Shown here in pieces: positions 43,960 to 52,768 of a DNA stretch of 64,000 nucleotides (the first letter of the stretch is position 1; each line of letters opens with the position of its first letter). A program made the translations under genes and the position numbers. Source of the DNA: Microbulbifer flavimaris (GTDB taxonomy: Bacteria > Pseudomonadota > Gammaproteobacteria > Pseudomonadales > Cellvibrionaceae); NCBI RefSeq assembly GCF_001641755.2, contig NZ_LRFG02000003.1:372001-436000 (forward strand), written 5' to 3'. A model generated the notes under the pieces. The model searched no databases. It was not told the DNA's origin and saw only the letters and a program-made list of their open reading frames with translations.

Positions 43960-44748
43960 TCAGCCCGGCAGCGGATAGGGCAGGAGCAACATGTGCATAC
44001 CATTGACGCCCCCGTGCGCAAGCACGCAGGCCCAGAAGTTGCGGGTGCGCAGCCATAGCAGTGCATAGGCGAAGCCTGCCAGCGCGACGATCGCCAGTGC
44101 TTGTGCAGAGGCAGCCCAGCCGGTGTGCAGAAAAGTAAAAAGCGCAGTCACCAGCACCGCAACCAGCCATCGCACGGCAGGCAACAGCATCTCGCCACCG
44201 CGCTGAACGATCAGGCGAAAAAAAGCCTCCTCGCTGATCGCGATTACCAGGAAATTGATCGCCAGTGCGGCCATGATCGTGCCGGCAAATTTTGGCGAAG
44301 CACCGAACACAATGAGCCCGCACAACGATGGCACCGCGATGGCGAGCAGCAGCAGAGGGATTTCCGTCGCTCGCCGCCAGTTGCCACGACGCAACATAAA
44401 GGCGAGGACACCTGTGGCGATCGCGGCTTTACCGGGGTTTACCCCCGACGCGATAAAGTTGCCACTGGCATCGGTGTAGGGCGTCAACAGTGCAATGCGC
44501 TCGCTGCCGGGCAGTAGCCCGAGCGCAGCAGTGAGCATAACAGCCGCTGCCGCAATAAATGCCAGCGCCCTGCGCCAGCCGCTGGTGATTTCAATGGCGT
44601 GCAGCGTGAGCCAGACCAGTGGTGCCGCAAGGCCAGTCCAGCCGAAGGGGAAGGCGCACAGCGACAGCAGCAGAACGGTAGTAAATATCCGGCGTCTATC
44701 GAGATGTTTCCGGGCGGATTGCTCCGGGCCCTGGTAGACCCCTTCCAT
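43960..44748 (-). CDS. CPBP-family intramembrane metalloprotease
   Basis: 262 aa with about eight hydrophobic segments. The CAAX-protease-like motifs are AISEEAFFRLIVQRG (E-E-x-x-x-R, near residue 172), FTFLHTGWA (H) and LAHGGVNGMHML (H, N). The family cuts membrane substrates or processes small peptides. It starts seven bases after the DUF2059 gene in the tail of the cytochrome oxidase assembly cluster; joint function is unproven. Confidence 0.9.
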   Translation of the reverse strand: MEGVYQGPEQSARKHLDRRRIFTTVLLLSLCAFPFGWTGLAAPLVWLTLHAIEITSGWRRALAFIAAAAVMLTAALGLLPGSERIALLTPYTDASGNFIASGVNPGKAAIATGVLAFMLRRGNWRRATEIPLLLLAIAVPSLCGLIVFGASPKFAGTIMAALAINFLVIAISEEAFFRLIVQRGGEMLLPAVRWLVAVLVTALFTFLHTGWAASAQALAIVALAGFAYALLWLRTRNFWACVLAHGGVNGMHMLLLPYPLPG

Positions 44749-44755
44749 CGACGGG

Positions 44756-45241
44756 CTATTCCTGTCCCATCGCCAGCCTCTCCGCCTCGACCCCGATCAA
44801 CTCCTGAAGGCGTGGCAGGTTATCCTGAATGCGCAACTGCACAAGCTGTAACAGCTGGCCGGTGAGATCGGGGGTGACCGCGAGCAATTTCTTGCCCGTG
44901 GGCGAATTATAGAATGTGGTCAATGTGCGCATCTCCTCGACAGAGTAATAGTCGAGATACAGCTCGGCGATTTCCGCACGGAGAGAATCGTGGCCGACCA
45001 CCTCCTCCAGGAACTCGGTATAGACGCGGCGATAGGGTATCAGTGCCGGATTCCGCTGCAGCTGGGTCTCGACCATGGTCTCGGTCATCTTCTCCGATAA
45101 GCCCTCTCCATCCGCAGCCGCCACCAGTGCGTAAGCAGCTGCATAGCGCTCCTCGTCCGAATACTCTGCCGAAACTGCACCAGTAGCGAGGGCACTAGTC
45201 AGTAAACCAGTACAGGCAAGCATCATTAACTGCTTTTTCAT
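44756..45241 (-). CDS. Exported DUF2059-type protein
   Basis: 161 aa. A signal peptide (MKKQLMMLACTGLLTSALAT, cleavage near AVSAEY) is followed by an all-helical mature part with YRRVYTEFLEEV and LTTFYNSPTGKKLLAVTPDL, the DUF2059 hallmark (F-Y-x-S/T-P-x-G-K). Function unknown. It follows sco by 19 bases on the same strand. Confidence 0.87.
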   Translation of the reverse strand: MKKQLMMLACTGLLTSALATGAVSAEYSDEERYAAAYALVAAADGEGLSEKMTETMVETQLQRNPALIPYRRVYTEFLEEVVGHDSLRAEIAELYLDYYSVEEMRTLTTFYNSPTGKKLLAVTPDLTGQLLQLVQLRIQDNLPRLQELIGVEAERLAMGQE

Positions 45242-45260
45242 GGGTGCTCGCGGGCAGGGT

Positions 45261-45941
45261 TCAGCCGTTAAAGGTTGCGCGCAATGAGCGATAGGTCAGC
45301 TTCATTTTTGCCGGATCCAGTGGCGCGCGGAAAAATGCGTGGTAGTGACCGCGGGGATTGATCAACACCACCTGGGAACCGTGATCTACGGTGTAATTAC
45401 CGTCTTCCAGCGGCACCTTGTTGAACGGCACATTGAGCTGATTGGCGAAGCGCTTGAGGGTCATGAACTCACCGGTGATCCCGGTAAAGTCGGAGTTGAA
45501 GTAACGCACATAATCGTAGAGTTTTTCCGGGGTATCCCGCTTGGGATCAACGGAAACCAGTACGATGTCCGTGTCCGCCCGGGTCTCCTCATCCAGAGTC
45601 TGGTAGAAACTGTTGAGTGTTGACATTGTCGTGGGGCAAATGTCCGGACAGTGGGTAAAACCAAAAAATACCAGTGTCCATCGACCGGCAAAATCCGCGG
45701 TGCGGAAAGCCTCGCCGCTGTCTGCCAACAGGCTGAAGTCATCGAGGATGCGCGGGCGCTCGAGCTTGATGGCGCCGTTGGCACGCATCTCCGAGTCGGT
45801 AATAATTCGCGGCTGGCCCATCTTGTTCAGAAAGCCTGCCAGTACGGCCACCATGAAAAGCACCGCCACCACGACGGTAATCAGAATGCCGCGCTGTTGT
45901 TCCGGTGATTTTTTTTGATTATCCGATACAGTCTGGTTCAT
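45261..45941 (-). CDS. sco: Sco1/SenC copper chaperone for cytochrome oxidase
   Basis: 226 aa. One N-terminal anchor helix (about 20-38) then a thioredoxin fold with the copper site C98-PDI-C102 and the distal His in YTVDHGSQVVLINP. It inserts copper in the CuA site of subunit II. It begins four bases after ctaB's stop, at the end of the heme/copper assembly set. Confidence 0.95.
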   Translation of the reverse strand: MNQTVSDNQKKSPEQQRGILITVVVAVLFMVAVLAGFLNKMGQPRIITDSEMRANGAIKLERPRILDDFSLLADSGEAFRTADFAGRWTLVFFGFTHCPDICPTTMSTLNSFYQTLDEETRADTDIVLVSVDPKRDTPEKLYDYVRYFNSDFTGITGEFMTLKRFANQLNVPFNKVPLEDGNYTVDHGSQVVLINPRGHYHAFFRAPLDPAKMKLTYRSLRATFNG

Positions 45942-45944
45942 GAA

Positions 45945-46838
45945 TTACACCGCTATCAGGTAATGGTCCAGCAACATGATACAGAAGAGTGCCATCAGGT
46001 AGATGATGGAATAGCGAAAGGTCTCCATGCCTGCTTGCGGGTTGCGATCCCGCAGCATCTCCACCGCCCAGTAAATAAATCCGAGTCCCAGAACCACCGC
46101 GCCCAGCAGATAGAGCCACCCCAGCATCGCGGTAGCGAAAGGCAGCAGGGTGACCGCGAACAGAATGAAGGTATAAAGCAATATATGCAGCTTGGTGTAT
46201 GCCACACCGTGGGTGACTGGCAACATGGGAATGTCCGCCTTGGCATAATCATCACGGCGGTGCACGGCAAGCGCCCAGAAGTGTGGTGGCGTCCATGCGA
46301 AGATGATCAGCACCAGCAGTAAGCCGTGACCACTGATTTCTCCGGTCACCGCCGTCCAGCCCAACAGTGGCGGCGCGGCACCGGCAATACCGCCGATCAC
46401 GATATTCTGTGGTGTGGCCCGCTTGAGGAACATGGTGTAAATCACCGCATAACCCAGCAGGGAAAACAGCGTTAGCCAGGCGGTCAGTGCATTGACGAAA
46501 ACCAGCAGCGTGGCCATACCGGCACACCCGAGCAACAAGGCAAACAGGACCGCTTTCTGCGGCTCCACCCGCCCCCGGGCCACGGGCCGATTGCTGGTAC
46601 GGGCCATCTTGATATCGATATGACGGTCCACCAGGTGATTGACCGCTGCGGCACTGCCGGCGCACAGGGCAATGCCCAGGTTTCCGAACAGCAGAATATC
46701 CAGCGGCACCATCCCCGGCACTGCCAGAAGCATACCGATCACCGAAGTGAGAATCATCAGCATCACAACCCGGGGCTTGGTCAGCTCGTAATAGTCGCGC
46801 CAGCTGGGCCGGGTCAGGACTGCAGTTTGTGCGCTCAT
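45945..46838 (-). CDS. ctaB: Heme O synthase (protoheme farnesyltransferase)
   Basis: 297 aa with about nine helices. The prenyl-diphosphate motifs NHLVDRHIDIKMARTSNRP (D-x-x-x-D) and RRDDYAKADIPMLPVTHG are present. It adds farnesyl to heme b, giving heme o, the step before heme A synthase encoded just upstream (46 bases). Confidence 0.97.
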   Translation of the reverse strand: MSAQTAVLTRPSWRDYYELTKPRVVMLMILTSVIGMLLAVPGMVPLDILLFGNLGIALCAGSAAAVNHLVDRHIDIKMARTSNRPVARGRVEPQKAVLFALLLGCAGMATLLVFVNALTAWLTLFSLLGYAVIYTMFLKRATPQNIVIGGIAGAAPPLLGWTAVTGEISGHGLLLVLIIFAWTPPHFWALAVHRRDDYAKADIPMLPVTHGVAYTKLHILLYTFILFAVTLLPFATAMLGWLYLLGAVVLGLGFIYWAVEMLRDRNPQAGMETFRYSIIYLMALFCIMLLDHYLIAV

Positions 46839-46884
46839 GGTCTCACCTCTTTATTGTTATTGATGATCTTGCGCCGCTCTCTCC

Positions 46885-47916
46885 CTAGGATTGTCGGGCG
46901 GACGGCTGCACGGTCTGAATTCGATAGCAGAAGGTCAGTAATCCCAGCAGCAGCAGAGCGGCGCCGGCATTATGGGCAACGGCTACCGGTAGCGGCAGGA
47001 AGAACACGATATTGGCGATCCCCAGACTCACCTGGAGGACCAGGGCACCGGCAAGGCCGATTGCCCAGCGTCGCGACCCGGCCCGCCAGGCCAGCCATGC
47101 CAGAGCCAGCACCACAAGGCTCACCACCAGGGCGCCGATCCGGTGGGTAACGTGGATCGCCGTGCGGGCGTCACTTTCCAGCGCGCCACCCAGATAGTTG
47201 GGACCGATATGCTGAGCGATATTGAAACCCTGCTGGAAATCCGACTGCGGCCACCACTCGCCGTGGCAGGTGGGGAAGTCAGCACAGGCAAGGGCCGCAT
47301 AATTCGAACTGGTCCAGCCGCCCAACGCGATCTGCAGCACCACCACCGCCACGGCAACAATTGCCAGCGGCCGAATCTTCTGTAGTGCACGGTATTCGTG
47401 CACCGGAATGGTCCGCCCCCGGTTGCGCAGACGCTCGACGATCAGCCAGAGCATGGCGAGGGTGGCCATGCCGCCGAGCAGGTGGGCGGTGACCACCTGC
47501 GGCCACAGCTTGAGCGTTACGGTCCACATGCCAAACGCCGCCTGAAGGATGATCAGCGCCAGCAGAAAATGGGTTTGTTTGAAGGCGCGCTGGCCGCGAC
47601 GACGCCAGGCCAGCACGGTAAGCCCGCCGACCAGCAACAGCAATGCTCCGGCAAAATAGCGGTGCACCATCTCGGGCCAGGTTTTGTCGGTCTCTACCGG
47701 TGCGTGGGGGAAGGCCTGATTGGCTTTGAGGATTTCATGCTCCTCATCGGGCCATGTGAGATGACCATAGCAGCCTGGCCAGTCCGGGCAGCCCAGCCCC
47801 GCATCAACCAGGCGAGTAAACGCCCCGAGGACCACAACCACCACCGCAAGCAGAGTGCCCGCGAGGGCAAGGCGGAGGCGCCAGTCTGTGTGTGCAGCAC
47901 TCTCTTGCGCCGCCAT
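46885..47916 (-). CDS. ctaA: Heme A synthase (COX15/CtaA)
   Basis: 343 aa from ATG 47916, which has GGGAAG at about seven bases; starts at 47931 or 47934 are also possible and would add 5-6 residues. Eight helices, with FTRLVDAGLGCPDWPGCYG near the N-terminus (Cys pair) and heme-ligand histidines in MVHRYFAG, TAHLLGGMATL, HVTHRIGAL and VAHNAGAALLL. It oxidises heme o to heme a for the aa3 oxidase. Confidence 0.95.
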   Translation of the reverse strand: MAAQESAAHTDWRLRLALAGTLLAVVVVVLGAFTRLVDAGLGCPDWPGCYGHLTWPDEEHEILKANQAFPHAPVETDKTWPEMVHRYFAGALLLLVGGLTVLAWRRRGQRAFKQTHFLLALIILQAAFGMWTVTLKLWPQVVTAHLLGGMATLAMLWLIVERLRNRGRTIPVHEYRALQKIRPLAIVAVAVVVLQIALGGWTSSNYAALACADFPTCHGEWWPQSDFQQGFNIAQHIGPNYLGGALESDARTAIHVTHRIGALVVSLVVLALAWLAWRAGSRRWAIGLAGALVLQVSLGIANIVFFLPLPVAVAHNAGAALLLLGLLTFCYRIQTVQPSARQS

Positions 47917-47950
47917 TGGATGTCTTCCCATCACTCTCCCCTTACCTCTG

Positions 47951-48604
47951 TTACTGCTCGTAGGAGTACTTCAGCAGACGCTTGATGTCTTTGAGTAGCT
48001 CATTGCCGGTGTTTTCATTGTCATAGCGCATCATGGCGAAGCCTTCCTGGTCCACGAGCAACAGCCGCGGGCCCTCTCCGGCGCGCGCCCCGCTGTCGGT
48101 GCGCAGGGCCTCATATGCCCCGGACTCTACGCTGACGAAACGCAGCCGCGGATGTTCGGCAGCCAGGGCGGCCTGTTGTTCCGCAGGCAGGGGGACCACC
48201 GAGGCAAACAAGCGCTCGACCCGCTCCGCTTTTTCCGAAAGGCGGATATGCACCTGGCGGCTGGTGTAGAGCAGCGATTCACAGGCACCTTCACAGGGAC
48301 CATCGGGCAAAATCAGGTAACGCCATTTTGCCGGGGCCGTGCCGAGGGACAGGGGCTGAGGGGCCGGGCGATCAGTGTATTCCTGCAGGGTCAGCCCTTT
48401 GACATCCACCGGTGGCTCGACCAATTGGCCCTGATTGACGGTCCCGTCCGGCATACCGAGACCCGTGTAGTAAACGACGTAGGCGGCAACGATGGGCAGG
48501 GCGACGGCGGCGATCAGGGCGAGGCCCTGCAGCCGACCGACAGAGGCGCCACGCTCACGGTCGCCATCGCCAGCACTGGTGCCAGCCTGTGATAGTTGGC
48601 TCAC
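47951..48604 (-). CDS. Cytochrome oxidase cluster protein of unknown function (PA0111-like)
   Basis: 217 aa. One N-terminal anchor helix (about 28-48) and a soluble domain with DGPCEGACESLLYTSRQVHIRLSEKAERVERL, a layout like a thioredoxin or Sco fold with C-x-x-x-C. The order SURF1 - this gene - ctaA is that of Pseudomonas (PA0110-PA0111-PA0112). It probably helps copper or heme assembly; this is inference. Its ATG overlaps the SURF1 stop by four bases. Confidence 0.82.
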   Translation of the reverse strand: MSQLSQAGTSAGDGDRERGASVGRLQGLALIAAVALPIVAAYVVYYTGLGMPDGTVNQGQLVEPPVDVKGLTLQEYTDRPAPQPLSLGTAPAKWRYLILPDGPCEGACESLLYTSRQVHIRLSEKAERVERLFASVVPLPAEQQAALAAEHPRLRFVSVESGAYEALRTDSGARAGEGPRLLLVDQEGFAMMRYDNENTGNELLKDIKRLLKYSYEQ

Positions 48605-49386
48605 GATCCGTTTCCTCTTTTGTAATTATTGTTTTTTATCATCGCGGGAATATTGGTGGCCGCGCTTAACCACAGAATACACAGCGCAGCGGCCATCGCA
48701 AACCACTGCACGGCGTAACCTGTGTGCTTCGCCGGGGAATTGTTGACGAACTCCCACCCGGTATTCAGTGCAGTGTCGGAGTCCGCACTCAACCGGATAG
48801 TCCAGGCCGGCTGGTCCAGCTCGAGCGACCCGAGCAGATCCTGGCCCACTGCCTGAATCCGCTGCAGTCGTTCCGGTTCAACGCCCGGACCGGAATCAAA
48901 TTCCATTGCCATGGGTGAAGACGTTCCATCATTATCGGCAGGGTAGAGAAATCCGGTAATCCATTTCGCTGCCAGCGGCCAGGACACCACCGGCAACGTC
49001 TGGCGCCCCGGTTCTGCGGCCACCCAACCCCGGTTTACCAGCCAGCGCTCACCACCCGTGACGAATACCTGCAGGACTTCGTAGCCGACCTTGCCGTCAC
49101 GAGTACGATTGTCCAGATAGAAGAGCTCACCAGTGAAGAAACCCATCAGCCTGACCGGCGTATAGGCCCTGAGTTCATCCAGAGTTGCAGGGCTCCTGGG
49201 CTGTGCACCCAACCGGCCATCGATGGTCGCCAGAATACGTGCTTTCTCCTCGGCTCTGTCTAACTGCCAGAAGCCCAGCGCGAGCAGGAGGGGCAGGAGG
49301 CCGGCACTCAGGAAGGTGACCGGCCAGTTGCGGATCAATGCTACACTGGCAGTCTGCGAGTGCGCCGGGGTGTGGTTTACTGTCAT
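48601..49386 (-). CDS. SURF1-family oxidase assembly protein
   Basis: 261 aa. Helices at the two ends (about 26-43 and 234-250) bracket a periplasmic domain with PVRLMGFF, RTRDGKVGYEVLQVFVTGGERWLVNRGWV, the SURF1 signature. SURF1 helps insert heme a in subunit I. It is upstream of the PA0111-like gene by overlap, and downstream of the DUF2909 gene which is on the other strand. Confidence 0.93.
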   Translation of the reverse strand: MTVNHTPAHSQTASVALIRNWPVTFLSAGLLPLLLALGFWQLDRAEEKARILATIDGRLGAQPRSPATLDELRAYTPVRLMGFFTGELFYLDNRTRDGKVGYEVLQVFVTGGERWLVNRGWVAAEPGRQTLPVVSWPLAAKWITGFLYPADNDGTSSPMAMEFDSGPGVEPERLQRIQAVGQDLLGSLELDQPAWTIRLSADSDTALNTGWEFVNNSPAKHTGYAVQWFAMAAALCILWLSAATNIPAMIKNNNYKRGNGS

Positions 49387-49433
49387 GCCGATTAGCCTTT
49401 ACTTCAGGCCCCTACATCAAATGGCGAATAAAT

Positions 49434-49658
49434 ATGTGGCTGAAAGTTTTAATTGTTCTGTTGTTTCTCGCGGTGCTGGTCAGCCTGTCCAGCGCTCTCT
49501 TCTTTTTGTTGCGGGATATGGGTGCGCCTGAATCCAAACGCACCCTCTATGCCCTTGGGATCCGTATCTCCCTGGCTGCGCTGTTGCTGATCGCCATCTG
49601 GTATGGCTTCGACAGCGGCATCCTATCCAACACGGCACCCTGGGCCAATAAATACTAG
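49434..49658 (+). CDS. DUF2909 twin-helix membrane protein
   Basis: 74 aa from ATG 49434. Two helices (about 4-27 and 42-62) and the conserved LLRDMGAPESKRTLYALGIRISL loop define DUF2909. It occurs in this cluster in Pseudomonas (PA0109) between oxidase subunit III and SURF1. Here it points opposite to its neighbours. Role in oxidase biogenesis is inferred from position. Confidence 0.88.
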   Translation: MWLKVLIVLLFLAVLVSLSSALFFLLRDMGAPESKRTLYALGIRISLAALLLIAIWYGFDSGILSNTAPWANKY

Positions 49659-49708
49659 AGCAGAATGATTAATCGCAGCGGGCCGCAGCCCGCTGCTCTT
49701 CTCTCCCG

Positions 49709-50599
49709 CTAGCCGCCCAACACGTAGACGAAGATAAACAGGGCCACCCACACTACATCTACAAAGTGCCAGTACCAGCTGGCCGCCTCAAATCCGAAGT
49801 GATCGTCCGGCTTGAAATGCTGGGCGATGACCGATCGCAACAGCATGATCAACAACATGATGGTACCGAGCGTGACGTGCGCCCCGTGGAAACCGGTCAG
49901 CATAAAGAAGGTGGTGCCGTAAATTCCGGATTCCAGGGTCAGGCCCAGGTGCACGTATGCCTCGTAGTATTCCACTGCCTGAAAGTAGAGGAACGTGAAG
50001 CCCAATGCTACGGTGGCGGTCAGCCAGATATTGAAAGCTTTACGCTTGTTTTTCTTCAGGTAAACATGGGCCACATGCACGGTAAAGCTGGAAGCGAGCA
50101 GGATAATTGTGTTCAGCAGCGGCAGGTGCCAGGGGTCGATGATGTCCTTGGGGCCGACTATTTTGGCCGCATCGCCATGCGCAGCAGCGTCCGGAGTCAC
50201 CATCAACGGCCAGTTGTTCTCAAAACCCTCCCACAGCATGTTCGAGGTCCCGCGATCACCCTCACCGCCTAGCCAGGGCAGTGCGAACGTGCGAATGTAA
50301 TACAGCGCCCCGAAGAACGCGGCAAAGAACATCACCTCAGAAAAAATAAACCAGCCCATTCCCCAGACATAGGATCGTTTTAGCTGGTCGCTGTTCAGGC
50401 CGGCCATGTTCTCGCGGATGACCGCCGAGAACCAGAACCAGAGCACTGCCGCCATCGCCAGCGATCCGGCAAAAAATATGTAGGCACTGCCGCCGTTGAT
50501 CCAGTTTGCGGCGCCGAACGCAATCATGAACAGGCCGATGGTGGCAAAGATGGGCAGCCGCGACTGCTCGGGTACGTAATAGCTGCTTTCAGTGGCCAT
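49709..50599 (-). CDS. ctaE: Cytochrome c oxidase subunit III
   Basis: 296 aa, seven-helix subunit. Motifs YVWGMGWFIFSEVMFFAAFF (about 94-113) and GFHGAHVTLGTIMLLIMLLR with FWHFVDVVWV-like YWHFVDVVWVALF identify it. It stabilises the proton-pumping aa3 oxidase. It starts six bases after ctaG. Confidence 0.97.
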   Translation of the reverse strand: MATESSYYVPEQSRLPIFATIGLFMIAFGAANWINGGSAYIFFAGSLAMAAVLWFWFSAVIRENMAGLNSDQLKRSYVWGMGWFIFSEVMFFAAFFGALYYIRTFALPWLGGEGDRGTSNMLWEGFENNWPLMVTPDAAAHGDAAKIVGPKDIIDPWHLPLLNTIILLASSFTVHVAHVYLKKNKRKAFNIWLTATVALGFTFLYFQAVEYYEAYVHLGLTLESGIYGTTFFMLTGFHGAHVTLGTIMLLIMLLRSVIAQHFKPDDHFGFEAASWYWHFVDVVWVALFIFVYVLGG

Positions 50600-50605
50600 A
50601 GTTTT

Positions 50606-51184
50606 TTATCCCTCTCGCTCGGAGCCGGTATTGTTGTTATCGAACTCGCGATTGACTGAAACTCTTTCCGTGACATCAAACAGCGTATAGGAAAGGGTAA
50701 TGGTATTGACGCTTGCTGGCAGATCCGGGTCGATGATAAATCGCAGGGGTAGCTCGGCGCTCTCCCCTGCAGCCAGGGTCTGCTGGTTAAAGCAGAAACA
50801 TTCCGTCTTGTGGAAATACTGTGCCGCCTTGAAAGGCACCACACTCGGAATGGCCTGACCCACCATCAGTTTTCCGGTTGGGTTATCCGCGAGGAAGACC
50901 GTGTCCATGGCCTCCCCCGGATGCACCTTCACGGAAACCACACTGGGGCGAAATGCCCAGGGCATGTTCTCGTTATTACTGGCGACAAATTGCACTGTCA
51001 CCAGCCTTTCCCGATCCACAGCGGCGGGCACCGCCTCGTACTTGGTACCGGTCTTGCCATTCAGACCGGTGATCTCGCAGAAGGCATCGTAAAGCGGTGG
51101 CATCACAAAAATTGCAAAGACCAGCATGCTGACGGCGAGCGTCAGCAGCTTTGCAGTGACCTTTGCATTTTCACTCCAGGTCAT
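50606..51184 (-). CDS. ctaG: Cytochrome c oxidase assembly protein CtaG/Cox11
   Basis: 192 aa from ATG 51184 (GTG starts at 51187 and 51190 are also possible). One N-terminal anchor helix (about 10-30), followed by a beta domain with copper-binding CFCF in KTECFCFNQQTL and the family ends PLRFIIDPDLP. It delivers copper to CuB in subunit I. It lies between ctaD and ctaE. Confidence 0.96.
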   Translation of the reverse strand: MTWSENAKVTAKLLTLAVSMLVFAIFVMPPLYDAFCEITGLNGKTGTKYEAVPAAVDRERLVTVQFVASNNENMPWAFRPSVVSVKVHPGEAMDTVFLADNPTGKLMVGQAIPSVVPFKAAQYFHKTECFCFNQQTLAAGESAELPLRFIIDPDLPASVNTITLSYTLFDVTERVSVNREFDNNNTGSEREG

Positions 51185-51197
51185 CACCACCTACTCC

Positions 51198-52748
51198 TCA
51201 GCGCACAGCAGGCGGCGTGCTGAAGGTGTGGTATGGCGCCGGAGAGGCGACGGTCCACTCCAGTCCTTCCGGATTTTCCCATACTTCATCAGTCGCCTTT
51301 TTACCGCCCTGGATGGTGCGGATGACATTGAACAGGAAAACCAGCTGTGAGGCGCCAAACAGGAAAGCGCCGACACTCGCGATCTGGTTGAAATCCGCAA
51401 ACTGCAGGGCATAGTCGGGAATACGGCGTGGCATTCCCGCGAGCCCTACAAAATGCATGGGGAAGAAAGTGACGTTGAGGCCGATGAAGGAAAGCCAGAA
51501 ATGCACCTTACCCATGGTTTCGTTGTACATGTTGCCGGTCCATTTCGGCAGCCAGTAATAGACCGCGGCCGTAATGGAGAAGATCGCGCCCGGCACCAGT
51601 ACATAGTGGAAATGTGCAACCACGAAGTAGGTGTCGTGATACTGGAAATCCGCCGGTGCGATGGAAAGCATCAGCCCGGAGAAACCGCCGATGGTGAACA
51701 GGATGACGAATGCCACTGCGAACAGCATCGGGGTTTCGAAGGTCATCGAGCCGCGGAACATGGTAGTCACCCAGTTAAACACCTTCACCCCGGTGGGTAC
51801 GGCGATCAACATGGTGGCGTACATGAAGAACAGTTCCCCAGCGATAGGCATACCCACTGTGAACATGTGGTGTGCCCAGACGATAAAACTGAGGAAGGCG
51901 ATAGAAGCCGTCGCATATACCATCGAGCTGTAACCGAACAGCGGCTTGCGCGCGAAGGTTGGGATGATCGCCGACACAATACCGAAGGCCGGCAGAATCA
52001 TGATGTACACCTCGGGGTGCCCAAAGAACCAGAACACATGCTGGAACAGAACCGGATCACCACCACCAGCGGCACTGAAGAAGCTGGTGCCGAAGTGGAT
52101 GTCCATCAGCATCATGGTGACCACACCCGCAAGCACCGGCATTACCGCAATCAACAGGTAAGCGGTAATCAGCCAGGTCCACACAAACAGCGGCATCTTC
52201 ATCAGGGTCATGCCCGGTGCGCGCATGTTCAGAATGGTGGCAATGATGTTGATCGCCCCCATGATCGACGAAGCACCCATGATATGAATGGCGAAGATAA
52301 AGAAGGTAACACTGGGCGGCGCATACTCGGTGGACAGCGGCGCGTAGAAAGTCCAGCCGAAGTTCGGGGCACCACCATCCATGAACAGGGTTGATACCAG
52401 CATCGCGAAAGCGAAGGGCAGAATCCAGAAACTCCAGTTGTTCATGCGTGGCAGGGCCATATCCGGAGCCCCGATCATCATCGGGATCATCCAGTTGGCC
52501 AGCCCGACGAAGGCCGGCATCACGGCTCCGAAGACCATGATCAGCCCGTGCATGGTGGTCATCTGGTTGAAGAATTCCGGTTGCACTATCTGCAGGCCGG
52601 GCTCAAACAATTCTGCGCGAATCACCAGCGCCATGCAGCCGCCAAGCAGGAACATGGCGAAGCTGAACCACAGGTACATGGTGCCGATATCTTTATGGTT
52701 GGTGGTATAGAGCCACCGGGATAATCCGGGTTGGGGACCGTGTGCCAT
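51198..52748 (-). CDS. ctaD: Cytochrome c oxidase subunit I (aa3 type)
   Basis: 516 aa, twelve helices. The active site includes H244-P-E-V-Y248 (CuB His and its cross-linked Tyr), HHMFTVGM (CuB His pair), HDTYFVVAHFHYVL (heme a3 and a ligands). It reduces O2 to water and pumps protons. It starts 20 bases after ctaC on the same strand. Confidence 0.99.
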   Translation of the reverse strand: MAHGPQPGLSRWLYTTNHKDIGTMYLWFSFAMFLLGGCMALVIRAELFEPGLQIVQPEFFNQMTTMHGLIMVFGAVMPAFVGLANWMIPMMIGAPDMALPRMNNWSFWILPFAFAMLVSTLFMDGGAPNFGWTFYAPLSTEYAPPSVTFFIFAIHIMGASSIMGAINIIATILNMRAPGMTLMKMPLFVWTWLITAYLLIAVMPVLAGVVTMMLMDIHFGTSFFSAAGGGDPVLFQHVFWFFGHPEVYIMILPAFGIVSAIIPTFARKPLFGYSSMVYATASIAFLSFIVWAHHMFTVGMPIAGELFFMYATMLIAVPTGVKVFNWVTTMFRGSMTFETPMLFAVAFVILFTIGGFSGLMLSIAPADFQYHDTYFVVAHFHYVLVPGAIFSITAAVYYWLPKWTGNMYNETMGKVHFWLSFIGLNVTFFPMHFVGLAGMPRRIPDYALQFADFNQIASVGAFLFGASQLVFLFNVIRTIQGGKKATDEVWENPEGLEWTVASPAPYHTFSTPPAVR

Positions 52749-52768
52749 AACTCTTTTCCTCTCGGCTC

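Noticed and set aside
51453..52394. Plus-strand frame opposite ctaD
   Set aside because: His/Gly/Asp-rich composition is the reverse complement of a membrane protein gene.
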